The translations under genes were made by a program, and so were the position numbers. Shown here piece by piece: positions 42,432-52,152 of a stretch of DNA of 64,000 nt. The stretch is from Nodularia sp034931045 (lineage in GTDB: Bacteria; Cyanobacteriota; Cyanobacteriia; Cyanobacteriales; Nostocaceae). The DNA lies in NCBI RefSeq assembly GCF_034931045.1, contig NZ_JAYGHH010000017.1, forward strand, positions 1 through 64,000, written 5' to 3'. The notes under the pieces are model-generated. The model did no database searches and was not told the DNA's origin. It saw only the letters and a list, made by a program, of their open reading frames with translations. Each line of letters opens with the position of its first letter. Position 1 is the stretch's first letter.

Positions 42432-43796
42432 ATGCCTTGGTCTGTTAGCATCTCCCAATTGTTAGAAGTTCTGTGCGCCCAAGCTATCAATTTATCTGAA
42501 GCTGCTTTCACACAAGTCAGCAGCGCTATCCAAACAGATACCCGGATGATCAAACCTGGGGAAGTGTTTTTGGCTTTACGAGGGGAAAAATTTGATGGAC
42601 ACGATTTCGTCCCCACTGCGATCGCTCAAGGTGCTTTAGCGGCGATTGTGGATGGTGATTATGATAATCCGGGTTTACCTGTATTGCAAGTTAAAAACAC
42701 CTTAGTAGCATATCAGCAACTGGGTAGATGGTGGCGCGATCGCTTAAATATTCCAGTGATTGGGGTGACAGGTTCTGTAGGTAAAACCACAACAAAGGAA
42801 TTGATCGCCGCAGTATTAGCAACTCAGGGACGAGTTCACAAAACTTTTGGCAATTTTAATAACGAAATCGGCGTTCCCAAAACTTTGTTAGAACTGGATA
42901 CAGAACATGACTATGCTGTGGTGGAAATGGCCATGCGGGGTGAGGGACAAATTGCCGAACTCACACAAATCGCCCTTCCGAATATTGGGGTAATTACTAA
43001 TGTAGGCACGGCACATATTGAGTTATTGGGTTCTGAAGAAGCGATCGCTCGTGCTAAATGTGAGTTATTAGCCGAAATGCCTGAAGATGGTGTAGCTATT
43101 CTCAATCATGATAATTCCCTATTAATGGCTACAGCGCAGCAAGTTTGGTCTGGGGAAGTTGTCACTTATGGCTTATCTGGTGGCGACATTCAAGGAGTGC
43201 TGACTGATAACGAAACGATAAAAGTTAACGGAATGGGGCTACCTTTGCCTTTACCTGGTCGTCACAATGCCAGTAATTTTTTAGCAGCTTTAGCAGTAGC
43301 GCAGGTTTTAGGAATCCCCTGGTCAACTTTGCAAAATGGTGTCAAGGTGAATATGCCCACGGGGCGATCGCAACGATTTACCCTGCCCCATGATATTATT
43401 CTCTTAGATGAAACTTATAATGCTGCACCAGAAGCTATGGAAGCAGCTTTGCAATTATTGGCAGATACACCGGGAAAACGCAAAATTGCGGTATTAGGTG
43501 CAATGAAAGAATTAGGAGAGCGATCGCTGCAATTGCACCAAAGAGTGGGTGAAACGGTGCAGAAGTTGCAATTAGACGGTTTGCTAGTTTTAGTGGATAG
43601 TACAGATGCACAAGCGATCGCTCAAAGTGCTGGGGATATCCCATCAGAATGCTTTGCTACTCATGGTGATTTAGTAGCCAGATTAAAGACATTTGTTCAA
43701 ACAGGCGATCGCATTTTATTCAAAGCCGCCCATTCAGTAGGACTTGATCGTGTTGTTAATCAATTTTGTGCGGAATTTACAGTAATTAGCAAGTAA
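42432..43796 (+). CDS. murF: UDP-N-acetylmuramoyl-tripeptide--D-alanyl-D-alanine ligase
   Basis: MurF adds D-Ala-D-Ala to the UDP-MurNAc-tripeptide in peptidoglycan precursor synthesis. The 454-residue length is normal. The ATP-binding loop is GVTGSVGKTTTKELIA (about residues 111-126). NFNNEIGVPKTLLELD and VVEMAMRGEGQI fit MurF rather than MurC, D or E. The Mur ligase C-terminal domain has LLDETYNAAPEAMEAAL and FKAAHSVGLDRVV. Start ATG 42432. It is transcribed alone. Confidence 0.95.
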   Translation: MPWSVSISQLLEVLCAQAINLSEAAFTQVSSAIQTDTRMIKPGEVFLALRGEKFDGHDFVPTAIAQGALAAIVDGDYDNPGLPVLQVKNTLVAYQQLGRWWRDRLNIPVIGVTGSVGKTTTKELIAAVLATQGRVHKTFGNFNNEIGVPKTLLELDTEHDYAVVEMAMRGEGQIAELTQIALPNIGVITNVGTAHIELLGSEEAIARAKCELLAEMPEDGVAILNHDNSLLMATAQQVWSGEVVTYGLSGGDIQGVLTDNETIKVNGMGLPLPLPGRHNASNFLAALAVAQVLGIPWSTLQNGVKVNMPTGRSQRFTLPHDIILLDETYNAAPEAMEAALQLLADTPGKRKIAVLGAMKELGERSLQLHQRVGETVQKLQLDGLLVLVDSTDAQAIAQSAGDIPSECFATHGDLVARLKTFVQTGDRILFKAAHSVGLDRVVNQFCAEFTVISK

Positions 43797-44591
43797 ATAA
43801 AGTACACATATTAAGGTTATAAATCTTGTAGGGTGTGCATCTTTGTCCACCCTTATATACACTAATGGTTTCAAAATCCGGGTATACAATCTTCAATGCG
43901 TAATTAACCAGAAAAAGTATCGAATTTTCAAGAAATAAAGCTATTAAATTCAATATTTAGACCTAATTTTTGGTGTGGAAATATATATTTCCCGGATAAA
44001 TAAAGTCCGCAGGTGCGGACTTAAAAATTGGATAAGGTTAGGTTCTTAACAAGATGGACTACAACTTGTTAGAGGTTATCTTTATTATTAATAAAAGATT
44101 TTAAAAAATCAAGTATCCAAGATCAACCCTTGAGACAAAATTACCGTATTTATGTCTTATTGTGCCTGAATAAATGTTAATTAGATAGGAAGTATAAAAA
44201 ACCCTTGAATACATCTACATAGGGTTTGCTGTTCGCGTAGCGTGCCGTTGTTTTGTCGTCGAGGTAGGGAACAGGGAACAGTCTCAGCTATCTGTCAATC
44301 CCCAAACCTTCGATTTATCTGGGTTTTATATTTATTCAGCAAGCCCTATATAGCGGTATGCACTTGAATGAAGTTTATTATAGTCCCCTTTTTCTCTAAA
44401 AAATCGCTTCAATTTAATTAAATCTTAATAATTGGTTAATATATCCTTAATAAAAGGCAATACATTGAACCTATATTATATTTTGGGGACATAAATTTCT
44501 TGCTTAAGTATGAATTTTAGATCAATTTAGATGGTAAAAGTTTTAAGAATGAATACAAAGGATCTTTGTTACAGATAATGAGGGGAGGCAA
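43797..44591. other. 795-nt intergenic region upstream of the T4SS genes
   Basis: A perfect 8-bp hairpin, AAGTCCGC/GCGGACTT with a 4-nt loop, is at 44003-44022 and could terminate murF transcripts or regulate downstream. A MITE-like element follows at 44220-44348. The remaining ~240 nt before the first secretion gene is very AT-rich and presumably carries its promoter. No gene is seen. Confidence 0.6.
44220..44348. mobile_element. 129-nt MITE-like element
   Basis: Termini TAGGGTTTGCTG (44220-44231) and CAGCAAGCCCTA (44337-44348) are inverted repeats with one mismatch. The right 49 nt (44300-44348) recur at 21586-21634. Part of the terminus (ATTCAGCAAGCCCTA) is also found near 57784. The interior has a GGGAACAGGGAACAG motif. 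No coding capacity. Confidence 0.7.
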
Positions 44592-45206
44592 ATGTCTATA
44601 AATTCCAGTGTGAGAAGATTCAGCAAAGGCTTAGGTGCTAGTACAAAAAAAACATCTAGACAATTGAGAGTTATCGGGGAATCATGGCATCTTAGCATGA
44701 TTGAGTCTGTACCATTTTTAGTTGCTTGTGCTGTGTTTGTAAGCGTAGTTAGTTTAAAAAGTCCCATTCTGCTTTTTTGTGTGATAGCGGGTAGCTTAAT
44801 CGCCATACTCATGCAACAAATTGGACAGCAAGTGCATTTGCCCAAACGATGGCTTATACTATTACAAATATTGGCAGTATCTGTCATTCTTTGTTTCTTC
44901 TGGTTAGACTATTTTGCCACACCTGCAAATGCACAATTTTTTGGTAGGGCTGAAGATTTTTTTCGTAATACTTTAACTCAAGGCACAGAAAACACTAACA
45001 ATAGCCAACCAGCAGTAAGCTTAATATTCAATGTATTAAGGGCAATTTATTTACTTTATATTGCAGTTTCTCTAATTGGTGTGATTAATGCAGTGCGTAA
45101 AGATGAAGATTGGCAAAGTATAGCCAGAGTACCCTTATTAGTAGTTGTCGCCGTCACTGTTGCTGATGTCCTGACAGGCTTTGTAATTGGTGATAGTAGT
45201 AACTAG
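44592..45206 (+). CDS. VirB2/TrbC-like major pilin of type IV secretion system
   Basis: 204 residues. A long N-terminal part has three hydrophobic stretches (about residues 38-55, 58-77 and 87-108), the last ending in a signal-peptidase-like PANA/Q (after residue 114). The remaining ~90 residues have exactly the VirB2 pilin pattern: a short polar start, a membrane helix (141-167), a tight charged turn RKDEDWQ, and a second helix (177-199). It has a GAGGGGAGG ribosome-binding site and opens a nine-gene same-strand cluster. Identification rests on topology and position; sequence similarity to VirB2 is weak. Confidence 0.65.
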   Translation: MSINSSVRRFSKGLGASTKKTSRQLRVIGESWHLSMIESVPFLVACAVFVSVVSLKSPILLFCVIAGSLIAILMQQIGQQVHLPKRWLILLQILAVSVILCFFWLDYFATPANAQFFGRAEDFFRNTLTQGTENTNNSQPAVSLIFNVLRAIYLLYIAVSLIGVINAVRKDEDWQSIARVPLLVVVAVTVADVLTGFVIGDSSN

Positions 45207-45283
45207 TAGCGTAGTGAATTCAAAATTCAAAATTCAAAACTCAAAAATCGTATCCTCTAGGCTTTTTATTGATTTTGAACAGT

Positions 45284-45452
45284 AATTACGAATTACGTAA
45301 AGCCTTCGGCATAGCTGCGCTTAGAGCGAAGCTCCTCTGAAAGAGGCATTACGAATTACAAATTACGAATTACGTTAGCGAAGCTCCTCTGAAAGAGGCA
45401 TTACGAATTACGAATTACGAATTACAAATTACGAATTACGAATTAAAAAATT
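45284..45452. repeat. AATTACG tandem repeat block with GAAGCTCCTCTGAAAGAGG inserts
   Basis: Octamer units AATTACGA/AATTACAA alternate with two copies of a unit containing GCGAAGCTCCTCTGAAAGAGG (first at about 45327-45347, second at about 45379-45399). The block sits between the VirB2-like and VirB3-like genes. An inverted copy of the same composition is at 53684-53768. Confidence 0.85.
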
Positions 45453-45830
45453 ATGACTCAAGAAAGAGAGCAAGAATTTCGTCCAGTTAATCAGATACTA
45501 GGATCACAACCATCATTAGGGCCAATTCCTGCTGACCAAATCTTTCCTTGGATTGTAATTATTTTAGCTGCTTACTTCGTTGTGAATGGAGTTTTTGGAG
45601 GTATTTTTGCAGATGATTTCCAAAGATGGTTATGGACAGTATTAATTGCAGGATGGGGAATAGCAACTTGGTGGATATTAACTGGTGGTAGGAGTTGGCG
45701 TTTTTTAAGCAAATTCGTGGGAGTTCCCACTTGGACAAGAGGCTTTGCACGTTATCAAAGCTTGTTAGAAATTAACCATGAAGCAAAAAATCGGAAAACA
45801 AAGCATAAGCATCGCCGGCAAAGAAAGTAG
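45453..45830 (+). CDS. VirB3-like inner-membrane protein
   Basis: 125 residues with two transmembrane helices (about 31-51 and 57-77) and a basic C-terminal tail. This short, two-helix form directly before VirB4 is the hallmark of VirB3/TrbD, which helps anchor the ATPase. The 3' end overlaps the VirB4 start by 53 nt, indicating translational coupling. Sequence alone would not identify it. Confidence 0.65.
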   Translation: MTQEREQEFRPVNQILGSQPSLGPIPADQIFPWIVIILAAYFVVNGVFGGIFADDFQRWLWTVLIAGWGIATWWILTGGRSWRFLSKFVGVPTWTRGFARYQSLLEINHEAKNRKTKHKHRRQRK

Positions 45831-48525
45831 ACTAACACCATTTGAGGATGCTTTGCATTTAGCTACAATGTTACGCATTTCCCTTGATGGTCGTGATATC
45901 GGCGCTTACATTTTGAACAAAGAAACCCAAAAAGATCGGTTTTGCTTTGTTTTTGGTTTTGAGTGTCGAGGAATTCATACTACTTTACGGTCAGAACAAA
46001 TAGACACAATTTTTAATAATATTGAATCAGGTTTAAAAGATATTCCTGAAGGGGAAAAGATGACCTTACATATCGGGTCTTTTAGTTCAGACAAACAACG
46101 ACAAGCAGAACTATCAGACTTAGTAAAGCGAACTCCATCACGGGATATCAAATATTTATTAACAGCAGAAAGAGCCAGAATTCAAGAACTGACTAAATCT
46201 GGGATTCGTAAACCTAAATTTCTGCGGATTTATGTAACTTATACGATTGAACCTAATACTACACAATCAGATGATTGGATTGAAAAGCTTTTATCTAAAG
46301 GTGAATTATGGTGGTTGAAATTTAAAGGGGAATTAGCAGAAGTTCAAAATCAGCGCATTGAAACTCTAATTATTAAAGCTTATCAACAAGGATTTTCTCG
46401 CTGGGAACAGCTTTTATCTAACAAAATGGGATTAGATGTCAAACCTTTAAATGCTGATGATTTATGGGAACACGCTTGGAGAAAATTTAATGATACAGAA
46501 CCGATAGAAATTCCCCAACTAATCCATTTAGATGAAAATGGACTGCATGAACAAGTTAATTCAGACTTAGCTAGTACCAAGTTACTGATAGAAAATATCC
46601 ACAGTACAACTTTGCTGATGGAGTCTAGTGTACCTTGTGCAGATCGCCGTTGGGTAAATGTGAAAAATCGTTATATTGGGGCGCTGACGTTTCTGGAAAA
46701 ACCCGGTGGTTGGCAGAATAAATTTGCTCAGATGCGTTATTTGTGGGAATTATTAGCCAGAGAAACGGTGGTAGATACAGAAATTTTTTGTGAATTAACT
46801 GCTGCTAATCCAGCCATAGTTAAAAACACTTTGCAACGAGTGCTGAAGCAGTCGAATATGACAGCACTTATGGCTCAAGAAAAAAGTAAAACTATTGATG
46901 TAAATGCTCAATTAAAATTAAAGAAATCGGTAGCAGCCCAAGAACAATTATATGAAGGAGCCGTGCCGATATATACGAGTATAGTTATTTTTGTACATCG
47001 TTCTAGTGTGGCGAAATTAGATGAAGCAACAAGATATATTGAAAACTGTTTTCAACGACCCGCCCAGGTAATTAGAGAAATAGAATATACTTGGAAAATT
47101 TGGCTGCAATCTCTACCGATAGTCTGGGAAGGTTTGTTAGTAAAACCCTTTAACCGTCGCCAGTTATATTTAACTAGTGAAGTTCCGGGATTAATGCCTT
47201 TAGTGTTAACCAAAGCTGGAGATAGCCACGGCTTTGAATTAATTGCTGAAGAAGGGGGAACGCCTATACATTTAGATTTGTTTAACCAACATAAAAATTT
47301 AGCGCTATTTGCTACAACTCGTGCGGGTAAGTCGGTTTTGGTATCGGGAATTTTAACTCAGGCCTTGGCGCATGGGATTCCTGTGGTCGCCTTAGACTTT
47401 CCTAAACCAGATGGCTCATCTACCTTTACCGACTATACAGAATTTATGGAGGGAAATGGGGCGTATTTTGATATTTCCAAACAAGCCAATAATTTATTTG
47501 AGCAGCCAGATTTGCGATCGCTCACTCCTGAAGAACAGCGCGATCGCCTACTAGATTACACTGGCTTTTTAGAATCGGCTTTAATGACAATGGTTTTAGG
47601 GTCATCTACCGAAAATCAACTACTGTCTCAAACCGTGCGTTCTTTACTCAACTTAGCTTTAAGCGCCTTCCTTGCGGATGCAGGTATTCAAGAACGATAT
47701 AAACAAGCGATCGCTGGCGGATTTGGTAGCGCAGCATGGCAAAAAACCCCCACATTAAAAGACTTTCTGTTTTTCTGTTCCCCAGAACATCTGAAATTAG
47801 ATTCTTTGAGTGGTCGAGTAGATGACGCACTCAGTCAAATTCAACTGCGTTTACGGTTTTGGCTTTCTAGTCGCGTCGGACAATCCATTTCTGCACCATC
47901 TAGCTTTCCCACCGATGCACAACTTTTAGTATTTGCACTGCGAAACCTCTCAGATAACGAAGATGCAGCCATACTTTCTTTAAGTGCTTACTCCGCCGCT
48001 TTAAGACGGGCGTTAAGTAGTCCAGCTTCTATTTTCTTTATTGACGAAGCACCAATTTTATTTGAATTTGACCAAATTGCTGATTTAGTGGGGAGAATTT
48101 GTGCTAATGGTGCTAAAGCTGGAATCAGAGTTATTTTATCAGGACAAGACCCTGATACCATAGCCAAATCTAAAGCCGCATCAAAAATTTTACAAAACCT
48201 GTCAACCAGATTAATCGGGCGGATTCAACCAGTAGCGGTAGATAGTTTTGTGAACATTTTAAAATATCCCCGTAATATTATTTCTCGTAATGCCACAGAA
48301 AACTTTTTTCCTCGCAAAGAAGGCATTTACAGCCAATGGCTATTAGATGACAATGGGATTTATACCTTTTGCCGTTACTATCCAGGTTTTGAACAATTAG
48401 CCGTAGTTGCTAACAACCCCAACGAACAAACTGCACGCCAAAAAGCCATGTTAAAACATAGGGATAAATATGAAGCAATTTCTGTATTTGCACGGCAATT
48501 AATCGCCTCATTGCGGGGAAGTTGA
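45778..48525 (+). CDS. virB4: VirB4-family conjugation/secretion ATPase
   Basis: A 915-residue ATPase that powers pilus assembly or substrate export at the inner membrane. The Walker A is ATTRAGKS (residues 512-519), fitting [AG]-x4-G-K-[ST] though the usual first Gly is Ala. Walker B is IFFIDEAPIL with Asp756 and Glu757, followed by the RVILSGQDPDTIA segment (sensor-like Gln). An N-terminal domain of ~500 residues precedes it, as in VirB4/TraC. Length and domain order match cyanobacterial VirB4. No VirD4 coupling protein is seen; the HerA-like core could cause confusion, but the neighbours support VirB4. Confidence 0.88.
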   Translation: MKQKIGKQSISIAGKESRLTPFEDALHLATMLRISLDGRDIGAYILNKETQKDRFCFVFGFECRGIHTTLRSEQIDTIFNNIESGLKDIPEGEKMTLHIGSFSSDKQRQAELSDLVKRTPSRDIKYLLTAERARIQELTKSGIRKPKFLRIYVTYTIEPNTTQSDDWIEKLLSKGELWWLKFKGELAEVQNQRIETLIIKAYQQGFSRWEQLLSNKMGLDVKPLNADDLWEHAWRKFNDTEPIEIPQLIHLDENGLHEQVNSDLASTKLLIENIHSTTLLMESSVPCADRRWVNVKNRYIGALTFLEKPGGWQNKFAQMRYLWELLARETVVDTEIFCELTAANPAIVKNTLQRVLKQSNMTALMAQEKSKTIDVNAQLKLKKSVAAQEQLYEGAVPIYTSIVIFVHRSSVAKLDEATRYIENCFQRPAQVIREIEYTWKIWLQSLPIVWEGLLVKPFNRRQLYLTSEVPGLMPLVLTKAGDSHGFELIAEEGGTPIHLDLFNQHKNLALFATTRAGKSVLVSGILTQALAHGIPVVALDFPKPDGSSTFTDYTEFMEGNGAYFDISKQANNLFEQPDLRSLTPEEQRDRLLDYTGFLESALMTMVLGSSTENQLLSQTVRSLLNLALSAFLADAGIQERYKQAIAGGFGSAAWQKTPTLKDFLFFCSPEHLKLDSLSGRVDDALSQIQLRLRFWLSSRVGQSISAPSSFPTDAQLLVFALRNLSDNEDAAILSLSAYSAALRRALSSPASIFFIDEAPILFEFDQIADLVGRICANGAKAGIRVILSGQDPDTIAKSKAASKILQNLSTRLIGRIQPVAVDSFVNILKYPRNIISRNATENFFPRKEGIYSQWLLDDNGIYTFCRYYPGFEQLAVVANNPNEQTARQKAMLKHRDKYEAISVFARQLIASLRGS

Positions 48526-48625
48526 GAAAGGAATGAGAGTCAAACTAGAGAATTTCCTTCCTTCTTCTTTCTTCCTTGGCGCACTTGGCGTACTTGGCGG
48601 TTAGTTCCTCTTATCTTCAAAATAT

Positions 48626-49396
48626 ATGCAGAAAACTACATTCTTCACCATGACCATTTCCTGCTTATTAGTCTTACCAGCAATGGCACAATTAGGTAAA
48701 GTTTGGACAGACTTTCAACTTTACTCCGTAGATATGCAAAATTATCTCAGAAATAATTTGAGTGAAACTTTAAGACCTTTAGAAATAAGAAGTCAAAATG
48801 CGCTGAATAATTCTACAGGAGAATTGAACATACCGAATCCAGTTGAGGCTGGAAAGAGTTTGCGCCAAGATTTATTTTTCAACCCAATAACAGATAAATT
48901 TGAAAACAATCCCGTTGTCCAATCTAATTCAGTAACTAATGAAATTAATCGTTTAATTACTCGTAGTTCCATAGAGAGTTTTATGGGTAGAGAGGGACAA
49001 CTTCGCCTAAAATCACAATTACAGAATACTGAAACTATTCTGGATAATATCGGAAATTTTTCTCAGCAATCTGATAACATTTTCAATCAAATTGCTAATA
49101 CCCTCACATCACTATATCCTACAGAACCTTTAAAACAAGCCCTAGAAGGTGATCAAGCCAATTTGCAATTACAAGCCATTAAAATTCAACAAGAACAAGC
49201 AAAAATTAGCAGTGCAAATCTAGCTCAAACAATCCAAACAAATCAATCTTTGCAATACTCTAATTTAAATTTAGCCAGTATTTCTCAGCAAATGGATGAA
49301 ATGAATCGCTCCCGTCGAGTAGATAGCGCAACAGAGACTGCAAGACTCATTCGTACTACTGCTCAAATAGATTTGTTTGGTAGAGAAGACAATTAG
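48626..49396 (+). CDS. VirB5/TrbJ-like exported coiled-coil protein
   Basis: 256 residues. The Sec signal peptide is cleaved after AMA near residue 21. The mature protein is polar and helical, with Gln/Asn-rich coiled-coil stretches (about 125-235). This is the usual form of VirB5/TrbJ, a minor pilus component placed between VirB4 and VirB6, where it is found here. Assignment is by position and form. Confidence 0.6.
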   Translation: MQKTTFFTMTISCLLVLPAMAQLGKVWTDFQLYSVDMQNYLRNNLSETLRPLEIRSQNALNNSTGELNIPNPVEAGKSLRQDLFFNPITDKFENNPVVQSNSVTNEINRLITRSSIESFMGREGQLRLKSQLQNTETILDNIGNFSQQSDNIFNQIANTLTSLYPTEPLKQALEGDQANLQLQAIKIQQEQAKISSANLAQTIQTNQSLQYSNLNLASISQQMDEMNRSRRVDSATETARLIRTTAQIDLFGREDN

Positions 49397-49412
49397 GATA
49401 TTGTGAACCAAA

Positions 49413-50462
49413 ATGCAGCTTTATATTTTACAAATCTTTCCCGAAATTGGTATCAATGAAACTCTCGATAGTGGTGCTGTAACAGCAAGAAGCATGGCTG
49501 AAAGTTGGGATAATCAATGGCTAGATTTATTACAAAATAATACCAGTAATAATTTATATGGAGCGCTCACAAATCTGGGTGTATTTTTTGCTGTAGGCAC
49601 TTTGTTATTTTTTATGATGCAATGGCTCAAAGATGTTATTTATAGTGAATATTCACGTCCGATAACAGGTTTAATTTGGCCTTTTATCGTAGTTTTATTA
49701 TTAAGTAATGGCGGAGATGGGAGCATACTTTCTAATTTGACGTTAGGAGTAAGGAACTTTATCAACACAATTAATCAGCAAGTAGTAACAACAGCAGATG
49801 CTGAACAAACTTATCAGCAAGCACTAAATATGAGTTTGGCTGAAGAAGTGGCTGGTTCTTTACTACGTCCTTGTCAATCACTGACTGGCGAACAACAAAC
49901 CCAATGTTTTGCTCAAGCCAGCGACCAAATTGATAATCTTTGGCGGGAATATAGAAATTTATACGGGAATAAAATATGGATTCAACGACTAGAAAATCAG
50001 GTGATTTCGCTCAAGTTTGGTACAGATAATTTATCAGGGACGAGCTTTAATTCTTTATTGGGTAATACAGCCCAAACCAGTATTAAAAACTTTTTAATTT
50101 CTTTGCAATATGCTTTTCAAAACTTAATAGAAGCTACCATGTTACTAATAGCCGCTTTGGGTCCTTTAGCTGTGGGAGCATCTTTGCTACCTGTCGCTGG
50201 TAAACCTGTTTATGCGTGGCTGACAGGTTTTTTCTCGGCAGGAATTGCCAAAATTTCATTTAATATAATTGCTGCTGTCACCGCCGCCGTAATTATCAAC
50301 GGCCCAGCCGAAAATCCTAATGCCAATCCTGATTTAATGTGGTTCATAATCTTTCTGGGAATTTTAGCCCCACTGTTATCGTTAGCTGTCGCCGGTGCAG
50401 GAGGATTTGCTGTTTTTAGTGCGATTAATAATACCAGTGCTTTAGTGAAAGATAGAATATAA
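49413..50462 (+). CDS. VirB6/TrbL-like polytopic membrane protein
   Basis: 349 residues with a periplasmic-type N-terminus, a helix at about 50-70, another at about 83-100, a polar loop with two Cys (PCQSLTGEQQTQC, about 152-164) and a C-terminal bundle (about 235-260, 265-295, 308-340). Family-like GPLAVGASLLPVAG (about 250-263) occurs in the VirB6/TrbL membrane core. The gene is 17 nt after VirB5-like. VirB6 forms part of the inner-membrane translocation channel. Confidence 0.68.
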   Translation: MQLYILQIFPEIGINETLDSGAVTARSMAESWDNQWLDLLQNNTSNNLYGALTNLGVFFAVGTLLFFMMQWLKDVIYSEYSRPITGLIWPFIVVLLLSNGGDGSILSNLTLGVRNFINTINQQVVTTADAEQTYQQALNMSLAEEVAGSLLRPCQSLTGEQQTQCFAQASDQIDNLWREYRNLYGNKIWIQRLENQVISLKFGTDNLSGTSFNSLLGNTAQTSIKNFLISLQYAFQNLIEATMLLIAALGPLAVGASLLPVAGKPVYAWLTGFFSAGIAKISFNIIAAVTAAVIINGPAENPNANPDLMWFIIFLGILAPLLSLAVAGAGGFAVFSAINNTSALVKDRI

Positions 50463-50497
50463 GTTTTGACAATTGTCGATGGGATGAAAATGAAAAA

Positions 50498-51322
50498 ATG
50501 ACTAATTTACTGCAAAAAAGAAAACCCACCGGAAACGTTTTAACAATATTTGCGATCGCTACCTTTAGCCTACATCTAACTGTGTTATTTTTATTCATCT
50601 TACAAGGGTTGAATATTCGCCAACTTAGCCTGAGAAAACCGCCTAACTTTGTGCAAATGATCGATGGTCAACCCATAACGGCTGTTGATGATTTAGCCAG
50701 AGAACCCGAAGCAATTCGCCAATTTATCAGTAAAACCATGACAGCCATGTTTAACTGGTCGGGAACTCTACCACCACAAACCATAGAAGAAGCTGCAAAA
50801 CCCCAACCAGATCCAGGAATCCAGGTGAGAACGCCAGAAGATGGTAACCAAAAAGTAACTACTAGCAGTTGGGTAGCTAGTTTTGCCATCTCCGAAGATT
50901 TTCGTAAAGGATTTTTAAGTGCGATCGCGCAAATGACACCACCAGAAGTATTCTCTAACAATCCAAGTCAAGTGATATCAGCAGAACTAGTTATCCAAAG
51001 GGTTTATCCTCCAGAACAAATAGCCCCTGGTAAGTGGCGAGTGGGTATGGTAGCCGACTTGATTCAAAAAAAACAGGATGATGACCGAAAAATAATTACA
51101 CCCTTTAATAAGGATTTCCTGGTGCGTGCAGTCGATTATTTTCCCTATCCTCTAGCCAACTATACTACTGACATCCAAAAAGCAATTTATAGTAATCGGG
51201 TTGATAAATTAGAAATTTACGAAATTCGGAATTTATGTTTACTGTATAGTTACAGTAACCTGAATGGGGATAAATCAAACCCCTGTGGAAGTCAAACCAA
51301 TTCTGGTAGTTTCACAAGATAA
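50498..51322 (+). CDS. VirB8-like protein, first paralogue
   Basis: A 274-residue bitopic protein: cytoplasmic N-terminus, one membrane helix (about residues 14-37), then a periplasmic domain. The block FVQMIDGQPITAVDDLAREP and AIRQFISKTMTAMFNWSG is shared, in the same place, with the next gene. VirB8 components have an NTF2-like periplasmic fold with this topology; the assignment is based on topology, length and order. It has an extra 45 residues compared with its paralogue. Confidence 0.6.
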   Translation: MTNLLQKRKPTGNVLTIFAIATFSLHLTVLFLFILQGLNIRQLSLRKPPNFVQMIDGQPITAVDDLAREPEAIRQFISKTMTAMFNWSGTLPPQTIEEAAKPQPDPGIQVRTPEDGNQKVTTSSWVASFAISEDFRKGFLSAIAQMTPPEVFSNNPSQVISAELVIQRVYPPEQIAPGKWRVGMVADLIQKKQDDDRKIITPFNKDFLVRAVDYFPYPLANYTTDIQKAIYSNRVDKLEIYEIRNLCLLYSYSNLNGDKSNPCGSQTNSGSFTR

Positions 51323-51369
51323 TTTTTCTGATAATAGAGTGATTTTATAATTTATATCTTGAAGTATTT

Positions 51370-52050
51370 ATGCAATTAGTCAAGACAGAAAACAAAAAAA
51401 CTAATATCTTGCCACTATTAGCGGTAGTAACATTCGGTTTACATCTATTGAGCTTGTTATTACTTTTATTCAACAGTTCGATGATTCAGGATTTAAAACA
51501 GCAGTTAACACCCAAAAGTTTGGTGCAACTTGTTGATGGTCGAGCGATTACTGTAGATGCAAAACAAACTGATGAAAGACATCCAGAGACAATTCGCCGC
51601 TTTGTAGGTGAAACCATGACCCTCATGCTTACCTGGTCACAGCAACAACCACCACTCACAGTCTGGGAAATTAGTTCACAACTCTTAGCTAATAATTTGA
51701 AACCCAAATTTCAGGCAGAAATTACTAATTTAAATCCCACTGGTAGGTTAGCTAACATTAATCGGGAAACTGAATATGTATTAGTAATAGAAAAAATTTC
51801 TCAACCAACCAAAATAGATGATGGTAAATGGAAAATAGAAATGTTTGCTAATCAATTGAATTTTAGTGGTTCTAATAATCTAGGAAACTCCACTGCGTTT
51901 AATAAACAAATCTTAGTGCAAGCCATAGATGAAGCGGCTATTTCACTCCCGGCTCAACCATTACCCTGGCATTTAGCCGCTTACCGTCTGGGCGAAGCTA
52001 GGCTAGAAATTTATGAGATATGTGACATTAACGATAACAAATGTTTTTGA
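51370..52050 (+). CDS. VirB8-like protein, second paralogue
   Basis: 226 residues. The layout matches the gene before it: a transmembrane helix at about 13-34, then LVQLVDGRAITVD and TIRRFVGETMTLMLTWSQ, aligned with the equivalent blocks of the first paralogue. Both genes lie in tandem and probably form a hetero-oligomeric ring. Two VirB8-type genes in a row also fit what I recall of the cyanobacterial MPF_C cluster. Confidence 0.6.
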   Translation: MQLVKTENKKTNILPLLAVVTFGLHLLSLLLLLFNSSMIQDLKQQLTPKSLVQLVDGRAITVDAKQTDERHPETIRRFVGETMTLMLTWSQQQPPLTVWEISSQLLANNLKPKFQAEITNLNPTGRLANINRETEYVLVIEKISQPTKIDDGKWKIEMFANQLNFSGSNNLGNSTAFNKQILVQAIDEAAISLPAQPLPWHLAAYRLGEARLEIYEICDINDNKCF

Positions 52051-52110
52051 AATTCCCATACTGTATCAATTGTACAAATACCCAATCAGATTTATCTGTG
52101 GGTAGAAGCA

Positions 52111-52148
52111 AAATCTAAACTCTAAACTCTAAACTCTAAAATCTAAAA
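52111..52148. repeat. Heptamer tandem repeat (ACTCTAA)
   Basis: Four to five units of ACTCTAA fill the gap between the second VirB8-like gene and the VirB10-like gene, ending 4 nt before the ATG, so they contain no clear ribosome-binding site. Confidence 0.8.
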
Positions 52149-52152
52149 TTGT

